Assembly: GCA_965230665.1 (NCBI GenBank) | Contig: CBDDLM010000004.1 | Span: 992,001-1,056,000 of the forward strand | DNA from: JAGNRR01 sp965230665 | GTDB lineage: Bacteria > Bacteroidota > Bacteroidia > Chitinophagales > Chitinophagaceae | Direction of reading: 5' to 3' | DNA length: 64,000 bases | In this document: piece after piece, positions 44,548-53,179 of the stretch | Position numbering within the stretch: the first letter of the stretch is position 1 | How the letters are laid out: each line of letters begins with the position of its first letter | Notes under the pieces: model-generated | What the model was told of the DNA's origin: nothing | The model's database searches: none | What the model saw: the letters and a program-made list of their open reading frames with translations, nothing else | Position numbers and translations under genes: made by a program

Positions 44548-45495
44548 CTAGTTAATCCTTTCGGCATATCTAATTTTAGCACTACGTGCTCTATTGTTTT
44601 CTTTGAGTTCCTTGGTCTTAGGTTTTATAGGTTTAAAAACTTTAAGTCTAAATGCATTACTGTCCTTTTCTATTTTTCTTCCTAGCAGCTTTTCTTCATC
44701 TGTCATCTCTTCTTTTGCAAATTCTCTGAAGACTTCTTTAACCACTTGATCTTCTAATGAATGAAACGTAATAATACACACCCGCCCTCCGATCGCTAAT
44801 TGCGGAATAACACCTCGAAGTAATTTTCGAATCACACCTAACTCATCGTTCACCTCTATCCTTATTGCCTGAAAAACCTTAGCGAGGTACGTGTTTTGCT
44901 TACCCCGTATAATAGGTGTTACAACATTTACTAAATCTTGAGTTGTACGCAAGGGTATTGATGTACGCTCGTGTACGATTCGTCTAGCTAAAGTTTTTGC
45001 ATTAGTAACCTGACCATATTGTTCAAAGAGCTTGTGAAGCTGCTCCTCATCATATTTATTCACTACATGAGCCGCTGTAAACGACTGCCGAGTATCCATA
45101 CGCATATCAAGCTCTCCATCAAAACGAATTGAAAAGCCTCTGTCCGCTGTATCAAACTGATGTGAACTAACCCCTAAATCCGCCAATACTCCATGCAAAG
45201 GCAAGAAGTTATACAGACGCACAAAACGGTCTGCATACTTAAAATTTTCTCCAACGAAAATTAAGTTTTCATTTTGGGGAATATTTCGCACGGCATCCTT
45301 ATCCTGATCAAATGCAATTAGTTTTCCATTTTCTAATCGCCTTAATATTTCTCCACTATGTCCACCACCACCAAAGGTGGCATCTAGATAGTGGCCGTTA
45401 GGATTGATGTTTAATACGTCAATACTCTCTTGTAAAAGAACAGATGTATGATAAAGGCTCTCCTTCTTATCATGAATCTTCTGTTGTTCTTTCAT
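44548..45495 (-). CDS. rsmH: 16S rRNA (cytosine-1402-N4)-methyltransferase RsmH
   Basis: 315 residues. GHYLDATFGGGGHSGEIL (about 33-50) is motif I, followed by FDQDKDA, LADLGVSSHQFD and RVCIITFHSLEDQVVK. RsmH (MraW) methylates C1402 in the decoding centre of 16S rRNA with S-adenosylmethionine. Second gene of the operon, 24 bp after mraZ. Length and motifs are normal. Confidence 0.97.
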   Translation of the reverse strand: MKEQQKIHDKKESLYHTSVLLQESIDVLNINPNGHYLDATFGGGGHSGEILRRLENGKLIAFDQDKDAVRNIPQNENLIFVGENFKYADRFVRLYNFLPLHGVLADLGVSSHQFDTADRGFSIRFDGELDMRMDTRQSFTAAHVVNKYDEEQLHKLFEQYGQVTNAKTLARRIVHERTSIPLRTTQDLVNVVTPIIRGKQNTYLAKVFQAIRIEVNDELGVIRKLLRGVIPQLAIGGRVCIITFHSLEDQVVKEVFREFAKEEMTDEEKLLGRKIEKDSNAFRLKVFKPIKPKTKELKENNRARSAKIRYAERIN

Positions 45496-45519
45496 TCATC
45501 TATGTAGCTATATTCATCT

Positions 45520-45993
45520 TTATATTTCAGAATCCAAGGGATTCAAAAAACCATTTCCTAATACCTCACTGGCCAAATCATTCATATCCTCAGCACTAAT
45601 TGTAGTATGCTCCTTATAGGTAGGGGCATCCCAGATTTCTACTTTATTCATTTGTGCAGAAAACACAATCTCTTTTTTCATGCCAGCGTGCTCTATCATT
45701 GATTTTGGCAATAGAATACGCCCTGCACTGTCTGGACTCAGTTTGGTTGCTCCACTCAAAAACAAACGACGAAGTCTTCTTCCTTTCTCATTGTAGTCAT
45801 TAAGTCTCATAAAAACCTTCTCAACTTCAGACCACTGCGCAATCGTGTATAATGAAAGACACTTATCAAACCCGCGGTTCAGGACAAACTCATCTCCTTC
45901 ACCTCGGCCCAATTGTTTAACAAAACCGGCTGGAAGTTTTAGACGCCCTTTGGCATCAATAGAAATTTCATATTCTCCTAAAAAACCTTGCAT
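45520..45993 (-). CDS. mraZ: Transcriptional regulator MraZ
   Basis: 157 residues with two AbrB-like halves: GEYEISIDAKGRLKLPAGF (about 5-23) and DSAGRILLPKSM (about 85-97). MraZ forms a ring and represses its own operon by binding TGGGN repeats spaced 10 bp apart; a matching array lies 23 bp upstream of its start (46016-46040). First gene of the thirteen-gene division operon. The protein ends NPLDSEI, normal length for the phylum. Confidence 0.96.
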   Translation of the reverse strand: MQGFLGEYEISIDAKGRLKLPAGFVKQLGRGEGDEFVLNRGFDKCLSLYTIAQWSEVEKVFMRLNDYNEKGRRLRRLFLSGATKLSPDSAGRILLPKSMIEHAGMKKEIVFSAQMNKVEIWDAPTYKEHTTISAEDMNDLASEVLGNGFLNPLDSEI

Positions 45994-46015
45994 CTACTTC
46001 TGATAGAACTAATTA

Positions 46016-46040
46016 TCCCACAAAGTAACACAATTTCCCA
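46016..46040 (-). promoter_or_regulatory. MraZ operator (10-bp-phased TGGGA boxes)
   Basis: On the minus strand TGGGA (46040-46036), a degenerate TGTTA (46030-46026) and TGGGA (46020-46016) start exactly 10 bp apart. This is the known MraZ arrangement of TGGGN repeats with 5-bp spacers. The block ends 23 bp before the mraZ start and overlaps a weak -7 box TTACTTTG (46029-46022), which suits repression. Confidence 0.75.
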
Positions 46041-46069
46041 CTTTATTACCTAATTATGATGTTATGTTA

Positions 46070-46078
46070 TTATCCACA
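46070..46078 (+). promoter_or_regulatory. Perfect DnaA box upstream of mraZ
   Basis: TTATCCACA, the strict DnaA consensus, 77 bp upstream of the mraZ start. A single perfect box can arise by chance in AT-rich DNA, so function is open. Confidence 0.4.
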
Positions 46079-46382
46079 ATAGTTAAAATAGCTCTAAGTA
46101 CTATTGTCAAAAGGTTTGAAGGCAATTATACGAGCTAAAATGCAAAATGCGCTGTATAAGCTGTGCACGATCTGTGAACAGTATAGAATAACTGTGTATT
46201 ACTGTTGAAAATGGACCTTTATAGTGGATAGGGAGTGTATTTCCTGTGAAAAATGCATCGTTCGCCAAATAGAAAGGACTATCTATTGGGCTCACGCCAC
46301 ATAACTTCTTAAAGTTATCTTTGAATAGCTTAACGGGAAGAAGTAAGATCTTTAAACGTACAATAGCCTATCTTCATTTTCC

Positions 46383-47312
46383 ATGAAAACTAACATGAAA
46401 ACAGCACTAATTGGTATATTCTTTATTAGTACCTCTTGGCTTATGCTTAAAAACTTGCCGGATTCAGAGTTTCTTTTTATTGAAACCCAAAAGCTTGAAA
46501 CACTCTATGGCAATTCAGAAAAAGAAATTGCGAAACTAGAAAACTCTTACGCTAAAGCAGATGTACAAGAAGCTAAAGAGTGGATTCGCTTACATAAACT
46601 GAATAGCGCAAACACCATTGATTACATTTTTGAAGTTACAGATCTTATGAGAAGGTTTGAACAGAAAGAACTAAATCCTAGTAAAAATTATACAGGAAAG
46701 GTTTTCACGAGAGTTCTAGAAAGTCGAGATGCTGGTATTCATATTGACTGCGGACGTTTTACGGATTTTATTAGCGTGTTTATGCATGCCGAGGGTATTC
46801 CATTCAGAAGAATCGATGCACACTATATACCAGATACTGCTATTGGTGCGCATTCATTCCAAGAAGTATACATCAAAGAAAAAGACCAGTGGGCCTACGT
46901 AGATCTTACAAATGACAAGATTTTAATGCAACACAACACTGGGGATTATGTTACTGTTCAAGATGTTTATGAAAGAGTGGGCAAAAAAGATTTCTCTGAT
47001 ATTGGCATCTTCTCATATAGTAAAAGGAACACAATACCCATTGCTTGGAAAGACAATATCGTTGAGGAACATAAATGTTTTGTCCCAAGTATTATGCTTC
47101 TCTACTATACTACACCCAATGTTCAAAAAGTATATAGTGGTAACAATCTAACTAAAAGAAGATACTTTTTTACCGATTGGATAACGCATTTTAACCCTCC
47201 TGTTAAACGAAGTAACTGGAAATATTATACACGAGTTTTATTATTGTATACAGGTATTCTTCTAGTACTCATCGGAATTGGCAGCATCGTCCTACGTAAG
47301 ATCGGAAGTTAA
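46383..47312 (+). CDS. Transglutaminase-like protein with two membrane anchors
   Basis: 309 residues. One hydrophobic helix near the N-terminus (about 7-23) and one near the C-terminus (about 278-302) flank a soluble domain. In it DCGRFTDFISVFMHAEGIPFRRIDA (about 120, Cys121), GAHSFQEVYI (His about 157) and YVDLTND (Asp about 172) give the Cys-His-Asp triad of transglutaminase-like cysteine proteases. It probably acts in the periplasm on peptides or peptidoglycan; the substrate is unknown. Its stop codon is directly followed by that of the opposite dihydroorotase gene. Confidence 0.75.
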   Translation: MKTNMKTALIGIFFISTSWLMLKNLPDSEFLFIETQKLETLYGNSEKEIAKLENSYAKADVQEAKEWIRLHKLNSANTIDYIFEVTDLMRRFEQKELNPSKNYTGKVFTRVLESRDAGIHIDCGRFTDFISVFMHAEGIPFRRIDAHYIPDTAIGAHSFQEVYIKEKDQWAYVDLTNDKILMQHNTGDYVTVQDVYERVGKKDFSDIGIFSYSKRNTIPIAWKDNIVEEHKCFVPSIMLLYYTTPNVQKVYSGNNLTKRRYFFTDWITHFNPPVKRSNWKYYTRVLLLYTGILLVLIGIGSIVLRKIGS

Positions 47313-48656
47313 CTAACCTCTATCAAATAAGACTCGCTCACCGACACTTAAGTCATAAACTCTTCCATCTTCATATACGATTTGTCCGTTGACAAATGTT
47401 TTTTCAATAGAAGCGGAAAAATCATGTCCTTCAAAAGGGCTCCAATTGCACTTATAAAGTAGATTATCCTTTGTAACACTTGTTGGTTTATTTAAGTCTA
47501 ACAAGACTAGGTCCGCATGATACCCTTCTCTTATATAGCCACGTTCCTTGACCTGGAAACATTGTGCAGGAGCATGGCACATTTTCTCGACCACTTTCTC
47601 CAAACTTATCTTTCCTTGTTTAACATAATCTAACATAAGCAATAAAGAATGTTGCACAAGTGGAACACCACTAGGTGCTTTTAAATATTCTTGATTTTTC
47701 TCCTCCCATGTGTGAGGAGCATGATCCGTTGCAATAATGTCTAACACATCATTCTCAAGTGCCTTCCACAATGCATCTCTATTCGAGCCTTCTTTAATAG
47801 CTGGGTTACATTTTATTTGATGACCATATTTCTCATAATCTTCTGCCGTAAAATGCAAGTGATGCACACATACTTCCGCTGTAATTCTTTTCTCAGTTAG
47901 TGGCATCATATTGGAAAACAACTCCAGTTCTTTAGCCGTACTGATGTGCAAAATATGAAGTCTGGTATTTTTCTTCCGAGCCAGCTGTATGGCTCCGAAA
48001 GATGATTCATAACATGCATCCACATCTCTTATTATTGGATGAAAATTAATATCAGGATTAGGAGTCTTAGCCAACACCTTCTCCAAATTATTGGTAATAA
48101 TCCCCTCTCGTTCGCAATGCGTTGCAATAAGTACTTCACTTTCCCCAAAAATCTTATCTAGTGTTACATAATTATCAACCAACATATTACCCGTGCTACT
48201 CCCCATAAATATTTTAAGCCCACAAACTTTGTTTTTGAACTCATTAATTCTAAGAGCCTCATCCGCATTATCATTACTTACACCCATAAAGAAGGAATAG
48301 TTTGCAGGTGAACACTGCTCTGCTATTGCATATTTTTTCTCCAATAAATCAAAGCTTAAACTAGGAGGTTTTACGTTAGGCATTTCCATAAATGTGGTAG
48401 TCCCACCAGCAACTGCCGCCTTTGACTCAGTAGCAATCTCTGCTTTATGGGTCAAGCCAGGTTCTCTAAAATGTACTTGATCATCTATTACACCTGGCAT
48501 AAGTACTTTATCCTTTCCCAAGATCTCCTCATGATCTTCTTGTATGTTTAAACTAGCACCAATTCGTTCTATACGACCTCCCCTTAGATATACATCCGTA
48601 GCCGTTTGATTTCCTTCATTAACTACTAAAACGTCTTTGATAAGATAATTTTTCAT
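47313..48656 (-). CDS. pyrC: Dihydroorotase, class I, with Gln in the metal motif
   Basis: 447 residues from the ATG at 48656 (a longer in-frame start at 48671 lies at the promoter box). DHOase signature GVIDDQVHFREPG at about 55-67, carboxylated-Lys region GLKIFMGSS (about 154-162), HCER, HILHIST and TDHAPHTWEEK. In the usual DxHxH motif the first His is Gln here (DQVH). I recall the same variant in other Bacteroidota dihydroorotases, so the enzyme is probably active with an altered metal site. It closes carbamoyl-aspartate to dihydroorotate in pyrimidine synthesis. Confidence 0.93.
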   Translation of the reverse strand: MKNYLIKDVLVVNEGNQTATDVYLRGGRIERIGASLNIQEDHEEILGKDKVLMPGVIDDQVHFREPGLTHKAEIATESKAAVAGGTTTFMEMPNVKPPSLSFDLLEKKYAIAEQCSPANYSFFMGVSNDNADEALRINEFKNKVCGLKIFMGSSTGNMLVDNYVTLDKIFGESEVLIATHCEREGIITNNLEKVLAKTPNPDINFHPIIRDVDACYESSFGAIQLARKKNTRLHILHISTAKELELFSNMMPLTEKRITAEVCVHHLHFTAEDYEKYGHQIKCNPAIKEGSNRDALWKALENDVLDIIATDHAPHTWEEKNQEYLKAPSGVPLVQHSLLLMLDYVKQGKISLEKVVEKMCHAPAQCFQVKERGYIREGYHADLVLLDLNKPTSVTKDNLLYKCNWSPFEGHDFSASIEKTFVNGQIVYEDGRVYDLSVGERVLFDRG

Positions 48657-48668
48657 AATAATAATTGG

Positions 48669-48676
48669 CAAAGCTA
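48669..48676 (-). promoter_or_regulatory. -7 box TAGCTTTG of pyrC
   Basis: Perfect TAnnTTTG on the minus strand, 12 bp before the ATG at 48656. On the plus strand a near match TACCTTTA (48685-48692) may serve the divergent Wzi/RemB-like gene. Confidence 0.5.
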
Positions 48677-48717
48677 AAATGATTTACCTTTAAAATTGAT
48701 TTATCATATCCTAAGTT

Positions 48718-50412
48718 ATGAAGCTGCTCGCTATTGTTCTACTATTTTTTCTACCAACATTACTTCTTGCCCAGTCAAGTTTTTATGATCGAAACAACGA
48801 TGACTATGTTCAACTAGAGCGTCTTGATATTCTGCGCGGGCAAATATCGAAAGGTTTTCACACCGGAAATGGAAGTTTGACCCGAAAAGAAGTAGTTACT
48901 TTTTTAAAAAACTATGTTCAATTTCTCGAGGACGAAGATTATGTAAAAAATGCTCGAGATATCCAAGAGATCAAATCAATACTTTCTAAAAATAGTGAAT
49001 GGACAGAAGACCCTGAAACTGGCGAATCTGACTATTCGTTATTCAATATTTTTTATCAAAAAAGGGCGGAATTCTTTTCTACTAAACATAAAGACTTTTT
49101 TGTTTCTATTAACCCTATTGTCAACTACCAACAGATGATCGAAATAGGTAATTCCGATCAAACGCTCTTTCAAAACAGAAAGGGCATTGAAGTTCGAGCA
49201 ACCATTAAAGATAGAATTGGACTATATACAAGTTTTACTGATAATCAAGAACGCGGGCCTTTGCATCATCAGCGTTACGTATTAAACAATCAAGCCATTC
49301 CAAACGGACCTACATACTATAAAGATTTCAAAAAAGATAAACCAGGTCGAGCACAAGATTATATATTGGCCAATGGCTATGTAGATGCTGAACTTATTGA
49401 AAATACACTGAATGTAAGTTTTGGGCATAATCGTTTTCATATGGGAGATGGATACCGTTCCATGTTTTTATCTGACCTAGGCAGCAATTATCTTTTCTTT
49501 AAGATTAATACAAAATTCTGGAAGGTAAATTATCAGAATATTTTCATGGAACTCACCCCACAGTTTAATCGAGGGGTCGATGTACTACTTCCTAAGAAAT
49601 ATGCTGCTATGCATCACTTAAGTATGAATTTGACCCGTTGGCTGAATATAGGGCTGTTCGAGGCAGTGGTTTTTGGGAGACAGAATCACTTTGAATTTCA
49701 ATATTTAAACCCAGTAATTTTGTATCGATATGTCGAACAAAGTGTTGGTAGCCCGGATAATGCGCTTCTTGGATTTAATTTTAAGGCAAACCCGAATATC
49801 AAAGCAATGTTCTATGGACAATTTTTGCTGGATGAATTCAAATTTGATGAAATTACTTCAGGAAATGGTTGGTGGGCTAATAAATACGCTTACCAGTTTG
49901 GTACTAAAATAGCAGACCCATTTGGTATAAACAATTTAATGCTGCAAGCTGAGTATAATCGTGTAAGACCATTTATGTATAGTTATAGAAATGGTACGGC
50001 TGAGTATTCCCATAATAACCAACCGTTGGCTCACCCATATGGTTCTAATTTTTCGGAAATAATCCTAAACGTACATTACAAGCCACACCAAAAAGTTCAT
50101 TTTAACCTAGAAGCTTTCTACAATAAACAAGGAAGAGACCGATCAGATTCCGTATCATTTGGTGGCGATATTTTTAAATCAAATTCTTTACGAAATAGTG
50201 GTTACGGCATCAATATGTTTAATGGATTTGTATCAAATGTATTCTACGCAAATTTGAATGTGAGCTACGAAATAAGACCTAACTTATATTTTGATCTTGG
50301 AGGAGGTGCAAGAAAAGAAGAGGCATCTAATATCAATAACCCTACGGATAATACAGCTTTCATCTATGTCGGTCTGCGCTGGAATACAGCTAGAAGACGG
50401 TACAATTACTAA
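48718..50412 (+). CDS. Wzi/RemB-like outer-membrane beta-barrel
   Basis: 564 residues. Signal peptide (about 1-19, ending LLAQ) and a helical N-terminal region, then a large barrel with FGHNRFHMGDGYRSMFLSDLG (about 240-260) and the closing FIYVGLRWNTA, the pattern of the capsule-assembly Wzi family. In gliding Bacteroidota the family includes RemB, a T9SS-linked surface protein. Either a capsule anchor or a gliding/attachment protein is possible; the sequence alone does not decide. It is divergent from pyrC and followed by a weak terminator at 50434. Confidence 0.75.
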   Translation: MKLLAIVLLFFLPTLLLAQSSFYDRNNDDYVQLERLDILRGQISKGFHTGNGSLTRKEVVTFLKNYVQFLEDEDYVKNARDIQEIKSILSKNSEWTEDPETGESDYSLFNIFYQKRAEFFSTKHKDFFVSINPIVNYQQMIEIGNSDQTLFQNRKGIEVRATIKDRIGLYTSFTDNQERGPLHHQRYVLNNQAIPNGPTYYKDFKKDKPGRAQDYILANGYVDAELIENTLNVSFGHNRFHMGDGYRSMFLSDLGSNYLFFKINTKFWKVNYQNIFMELTPQFNRGVDVLLPKKYAAMHHLSMNLTRWLNIGLFEAVVFGRQNHFEFQYLNPVILYRYVEQSVGSPDNALLGFNFKANPNIKAMFYGQFLLDEFKFDEITSGNGWWANKYAYQFGTKIADPFGINNLMLQAEYNRVRPFMYSYRNGTAEYSHNNQPLAHPYGSNFSEIILNVHYKPHQKVHFNLEAFYNKQGRDRSDSVSFGGDIFKSNSLRNSGYGINMFNGFVSNVFYANLNVSYEIRPNLYFDLGGGARKEEASNINNPTDNTAFIYVGLRWNTARRRYNY

Positions 50413-50433
50413 TTCATAACAAAGTATACAAAG

Positions 50434-50459
50434 CATTCTCGGGTAGAATGTTTTATTTT
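50434..50459 (+). terminator. Weak terminator after the Wzi/RemB-like gene
   Basis: CATTCT (50434-50439) pairs with AGAATG (50445-50450), loop CGGGT, followed by TTTTATTTT. The T-rich part contains a possible -7 box TTATTTTG for the next gene, so termination and promoter sequences overlap. Confidence 0.5.
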
Positions 50460-50481
50460 GTGCATGAAAATTGTATTCATT

Positions 50482-51288
50482 ATGAAAAAAATATTCACAT
50501 TACTACTACTTATTACTACAATTGGAATTGGCTGTTCAAGAGTACCTCTAACAGGACGAAAACAAGCTGCATGGATTCCTTCTGGTCAGATGCAATCCAT
50601 GTCTTATTCGCAATACTCACAATTTATGCGGCAAAATAGACCGATTACGGGTACAAAAGATGCACAAATGGTAAAACGTGTAGGACAACGTATTTCAAGC
50701 GCTGTAACCTCTTATTTGCATTCAAAAGGACTACAGAAAAGGGTAGCGGGTTTCAAATGGGAATATAATTTAGTTCAAAGTAATCAAGCAAATGCTTGGT
50801 GTATGCCAGGAGGCAAAATTGCTGTATATACTGGGATTCTTCCTATTACTCAAACCGAAGCAGGACTGGCTGCCGTGATGGGTCATGAAGTAGCACATGC
50901 CATTGCAAAACATGGTAATGAACGTATGACACAGGCATTAGGTGTTCAGCTGGGTACAGCGGCAGGCCAAATAGCTTTATCAAATAAAAATCCGCAACAT
51001 CAAAACTTGTTTAACCAAGCTGTTGGAGTAGGTGGTCAATTGGGAATGCTTGCCTTTTCAAGAAAGCATGAATTAGAAGCCGATGAGATGGGAATGATTT
51101 TTATGGCGAAAGCTGGTTACAACCCACAAGAAGCTATTAACTTGTGGAGACGAATGGCTGCCAATAGTAAAGGGCAAAGACCACCTGAATTTTTGAGCAC
51201 CCACCCACACGAATCAACAAGGATTGCAGCACTTCAAAAGGTCTTGAAAAGGGCACAAGTATACTATCGTCCTAACAATAATCGGTAA
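50482..51288 (+). CDS. M48-family zinc metalloprotease lipoprotein
   Basis: 268 residues from the ATG at 50482 (two upstream in-frame starts give no better signal). Lipobox IGC with Cys18, then HEVAH (135-139) as the HExxH zinc motif and ELEADEMG (about 197-204) with the third ligand. This matches periplasmic M48 peptidases such as LoiP/YcaL that cleave misfolded outer-membrane proteins. The stop overlaps the next start by one base (TAATG), so it is coupled to the methyltransferase-like gene. Confidence 0.92.
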   Translation: MKKIFTLLLLITTIGIGCSRVPLTGRKQAAWIPSGQMQSMSYSQYSQFMRQNRPITGTKDAQMVKRVGQRISSAVTSYLHSKGLQKRVAGFKWEYNLVQSNQANAWCMPGGKIAVYTGILPITQTEAGLAAVMGHEVAHAIAKHGNERMTQALGVQLGTAAGQIALSNKNPQHQNLFNQAVGVGGQLGMLAFSRKHELEADEMGMIFMAKAGYNPQEAINLWRRMAANSKGQRPPEFLSTHPHESTRIAALQKVLKRAQVYYRPNNNR

Positions 51289-51950
51289 TGCTTGACTTAC
51301 CTTGGTATAAACGATGGATAAGCTATATATATCCAATTACTATTACCAAGCAGCAAAATGACACTCATTCAAACCTTAAGCTAAAGTATTTTCAGGGACA
51401 GGTACAACTAGAAAGCGAGCATGCTCTTTACTCCGATGGCCATCGTTATACTCCTTTCAAAATAGCCTATAACTATTTACAGAAACGACAAGCATTATCA
51501 TCTGTTCAAAGGTTTCTTCTCTTAGGCGCAGGTTTAGGCAGCGCACTACACCGTCTGCAAACGGTGTATCAACTTTACCCAGAGACCTATTTAGTAGAGT
51601 ATGATGCAGATATTTTAAAACTCAGTCAGCAATATCTTCTAACTAATCAGAAATCCAATGTTCATTTCGTTCGTAAGGAGGCTATGGACTTCATTTCGGA
51701 GTCAAAGGATCAGTTTGATTTAATTGGTATTGACCTTTTCGATGCGTTGAAGAACAGCTATTTGGTAACCCTTCCTAAATTTTGGGAGCAAATAAAAAGA
51801 GCAAGTCACCCTAAATCTGTCTTGGTTGTAAATACAATTTTTCTTCAGAAAAAAGCACGTCGTGATTTTGAGTGCTTAATCTCTAAAGACTTTACTTTTG
51901 TCTGCCTCAAGAGGATCCCAAACTATATCTATATATTGAAAATAAAGTAA
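51288..51950 (+). CDS. Spermidine-synthase-like methyltransferase-fold protein
   Basis: 220 residues. FLLLGAGLGSALHRL (about 82-96) is the nucleotide loop, VEYDADILKLSQ (about 106-117) the acidic strand-2 end and DLIGIDLFDA (about 143-152) resembles the spermidine-synthase DxxxxD segment. It lacks a full polyamine N-terminal domain, so it is a member of the spermidine-synthase-like group of unknown substrate. Cytosolic. It sits in a rightward run of M48 peptidase, this gene, thioesterase and GT2 with 0-31 bp gaps. Confidence 0.7.
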   Translation: MLDLPWYKRWISYIYPITITKQQNDTHSNLKLKYFQGQVQLESEHALYSDGHRYTPFKIAYNYLQKRQALSSVQRFLLLGAGLGSALHRLQTVYQLYPETYLVEYDADILKLSQQYLLTNQKSNVHFVRKEAMDFISESKDQFDLIGIDLFDALKNSYLVTLPKFWEQIKRASHPKSVLVVNTIFLQKKARRDFECLISKDFTFVCLKRIPNYIYILKIK

Positions 51951-51954
51951 CGAC

Positions 51955-52407
51955 ATGGATAACCCAATTCTAGAAACCTTAAGAAAACATATTGGTAAAC
52001 CTTATCAAAACATAAGAAGTGCCGCGGGTGGGCATCTTGAGTATACCATTCTTACACTTGAAGAGGGGCGGGTTGAAGTTAGCCTTACTGTGAGGGATGT
52101 GCTTACCAATCCGAGTAAGCAACTACATGGTGGCATGATGGCTATGCTCATTGATGAAATCTCAGGCCTTGCTTTTTATACTCAGGGTGTTCAGACCATC
52201 TATACAACGCTTAATTTAAGTATTGACTATCTACACAGCGCTTTGCTCGGAGAAACCATTGTTGCCAAAGCTCGCGTACTTAAGTCTGGCAAAAAAATAG
52301 CCAATGTTCATTGTGAGGTTGTGAATAAAGAGGGTACAATACTCGCTTATGGAACCACCAATCTTGCCAATACGCACAAAGAAATTCCTGCCGCATTAAT
52401 TAACTAG
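51955..52407 (+). CDS. PaaI-like hotdog thioesterase
   Basis: 150 residues. LHGGMMAMLIDEISGLAFY (about 58-76) is the hotdog helix with the catalytic Asp/Glu region, followed by TTLNLSIDYLHSALLGETIVAKARV. Such enzymes hydrolyse acyl-CoA or acyl-ACP thioesters in the cytosol. Substrate length cannot be read. Four bp after the spermidine-synthase-like gene and 31 bp before the glycosyltransferase, so an operon is likely. Confidence 0.88.
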   Translation: MDNPILETLRKHIGKPYQNIRSAAGGHLEYTILTLEEGRVEVSLTVRDVLTNPSKQLHGGMMAMLIDEISGLAFYTQGVQTIYTTLNLSIDYLHSALLGETIVAKARVLKSGKKIANVHCEVVNKEGTILAYGTTNLANTHKEIPAALIN

Positions 52408-52438
52408 CTGAACGTTTCGTTTTACTTTAGCGACTAGC

Positions 52439-53179
52439 ATGCTAGCCAACAAGAAAATAATAGTTGTACTGCCCGCGTATAACGCATCAAGAACGTTGGA
52501 GAAGACCTTTAATGAGATTCCATTCGATATTGTAGATGATGTGGTTTTAGTCGATGATAAAAGTTCTGATAACACGGTTGAGGTAGGACGACAACTTGGT
52601 ATTAAACATATTATATCACACGATGTCAACAAAGGGTATGGTGGCAATCAGAAAAGTTGCTACAACAAAGCGCTTGAGCTTGGGGCGGATATTGTTGTCA
52701 TGCTCCACCCAGACTATCAGTATACTCCTAAACTCATTCCTGCAATGAGTAGCCTTATTGCACAGGGCTTATATCCCTGTGTTTTAGGGTCTCGTATTTT
52801 GGGCAAGGGGGCCTTGAGAGGAGGTATGCCCATTTATAAATACATTGCTAATCGCATTCTTACCTTAAGTGAGAACATTCTCATAGGACAGAAATTAAGT
52901 GAGTATCATACTGGATATCGGGCTTTTTCGAAGGAAGTTCTAGAAAAAATTTCTTACAATAACAACGATGATGATTTCATTTTTGACAATGAGATGCTCT
53001 CTCAAATCTTTATGGCAGGCTATGAAATAGCTGAAATTACATGCCCAACAAAATATTTTGAAGAAGCAAGTAGTATTAATTTTAGTAGAAGTATGAAATA
53101 CGGCTTAGGTGTTCTTCGCGTTTCTTGGAGACACTTTCTTCATAAGAAAGGGATTTTAAAAAGTACATTGTATGCTTAA
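52439..53179 (+). CDS. Family 2 glycosyltransferase (dolichol-phosphate-mannose-synthase-like)
   Basis: 246 residues. VVLPAYNASRTLEKTF (about 8-23), VLVDDKSSDNT (about 37-47, with the DD nucleotide site), MLHPDYQY (DXD-like metal site, about 96-103) and SEYHTGYRAFSK (about 158-169) are GT2 landmarks. There is no membrane helix, so it is a cytosolic or peripheral enzyme that likely loads a sugar on polyprenyl phosphate or a lipid. It overlaps pdxH tail to tail by 4 bp. Confidence 0.88.
   Translation: MLANKKIIVVLPAYNASRTLEKTFNEIPFDIVDDVVLVDDKSSDNTVEVGRQLGIKHIISHDVNKGYGGNQKSCYNKALELGADIVVMLHPDYQYTPKLIPAMSSLIAQGLYPCVLGSRILGKGALRGGMPIYKYIANRILTLSENILIGQKLSEYHTGYRAFSKEVLEKISYNNNDDDFIFDNEMLSQIFMAGYEIAEITCPTKYFEEASSINFSRSMKYGLGVLRVSWRHFLHKKGILKSTLYA

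Larger units (their letters stand above)
45994..46382. other. 389-bp divergent intergenic region upstream of mraZ
   Basis: AT-rich gap between mraZ and the rightward transglutaminase-like gene. It contains the MraZ boxes (46016-46040), a perfect DnaA box (46070-46078) and weaker DnaA-like elements TGTGTATTA (about 46194-46202) and AGTGGATAG (about 46224-46232). Between 46100 and 46330 there are several TGTG words but no clear RNA gene or conserved ORF. A box TATCTTCA (46370-46377) may drive the rightward gene. Confidence 0.5.

Noticed and set aside
46107..46295. 62-residue frame in the gap upstream of mraZ
   Set aside because: No signal, motif or promoter box; composition looks like random AT-rich sequence.
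46094..46330. Possible structured RNA (6S-like) upstream of the transglutaminase gene
   Set aside because: Some TGTG-rich partial inverted repeats but no long closing stem and no conserved 6S-like bubble that I can identify.
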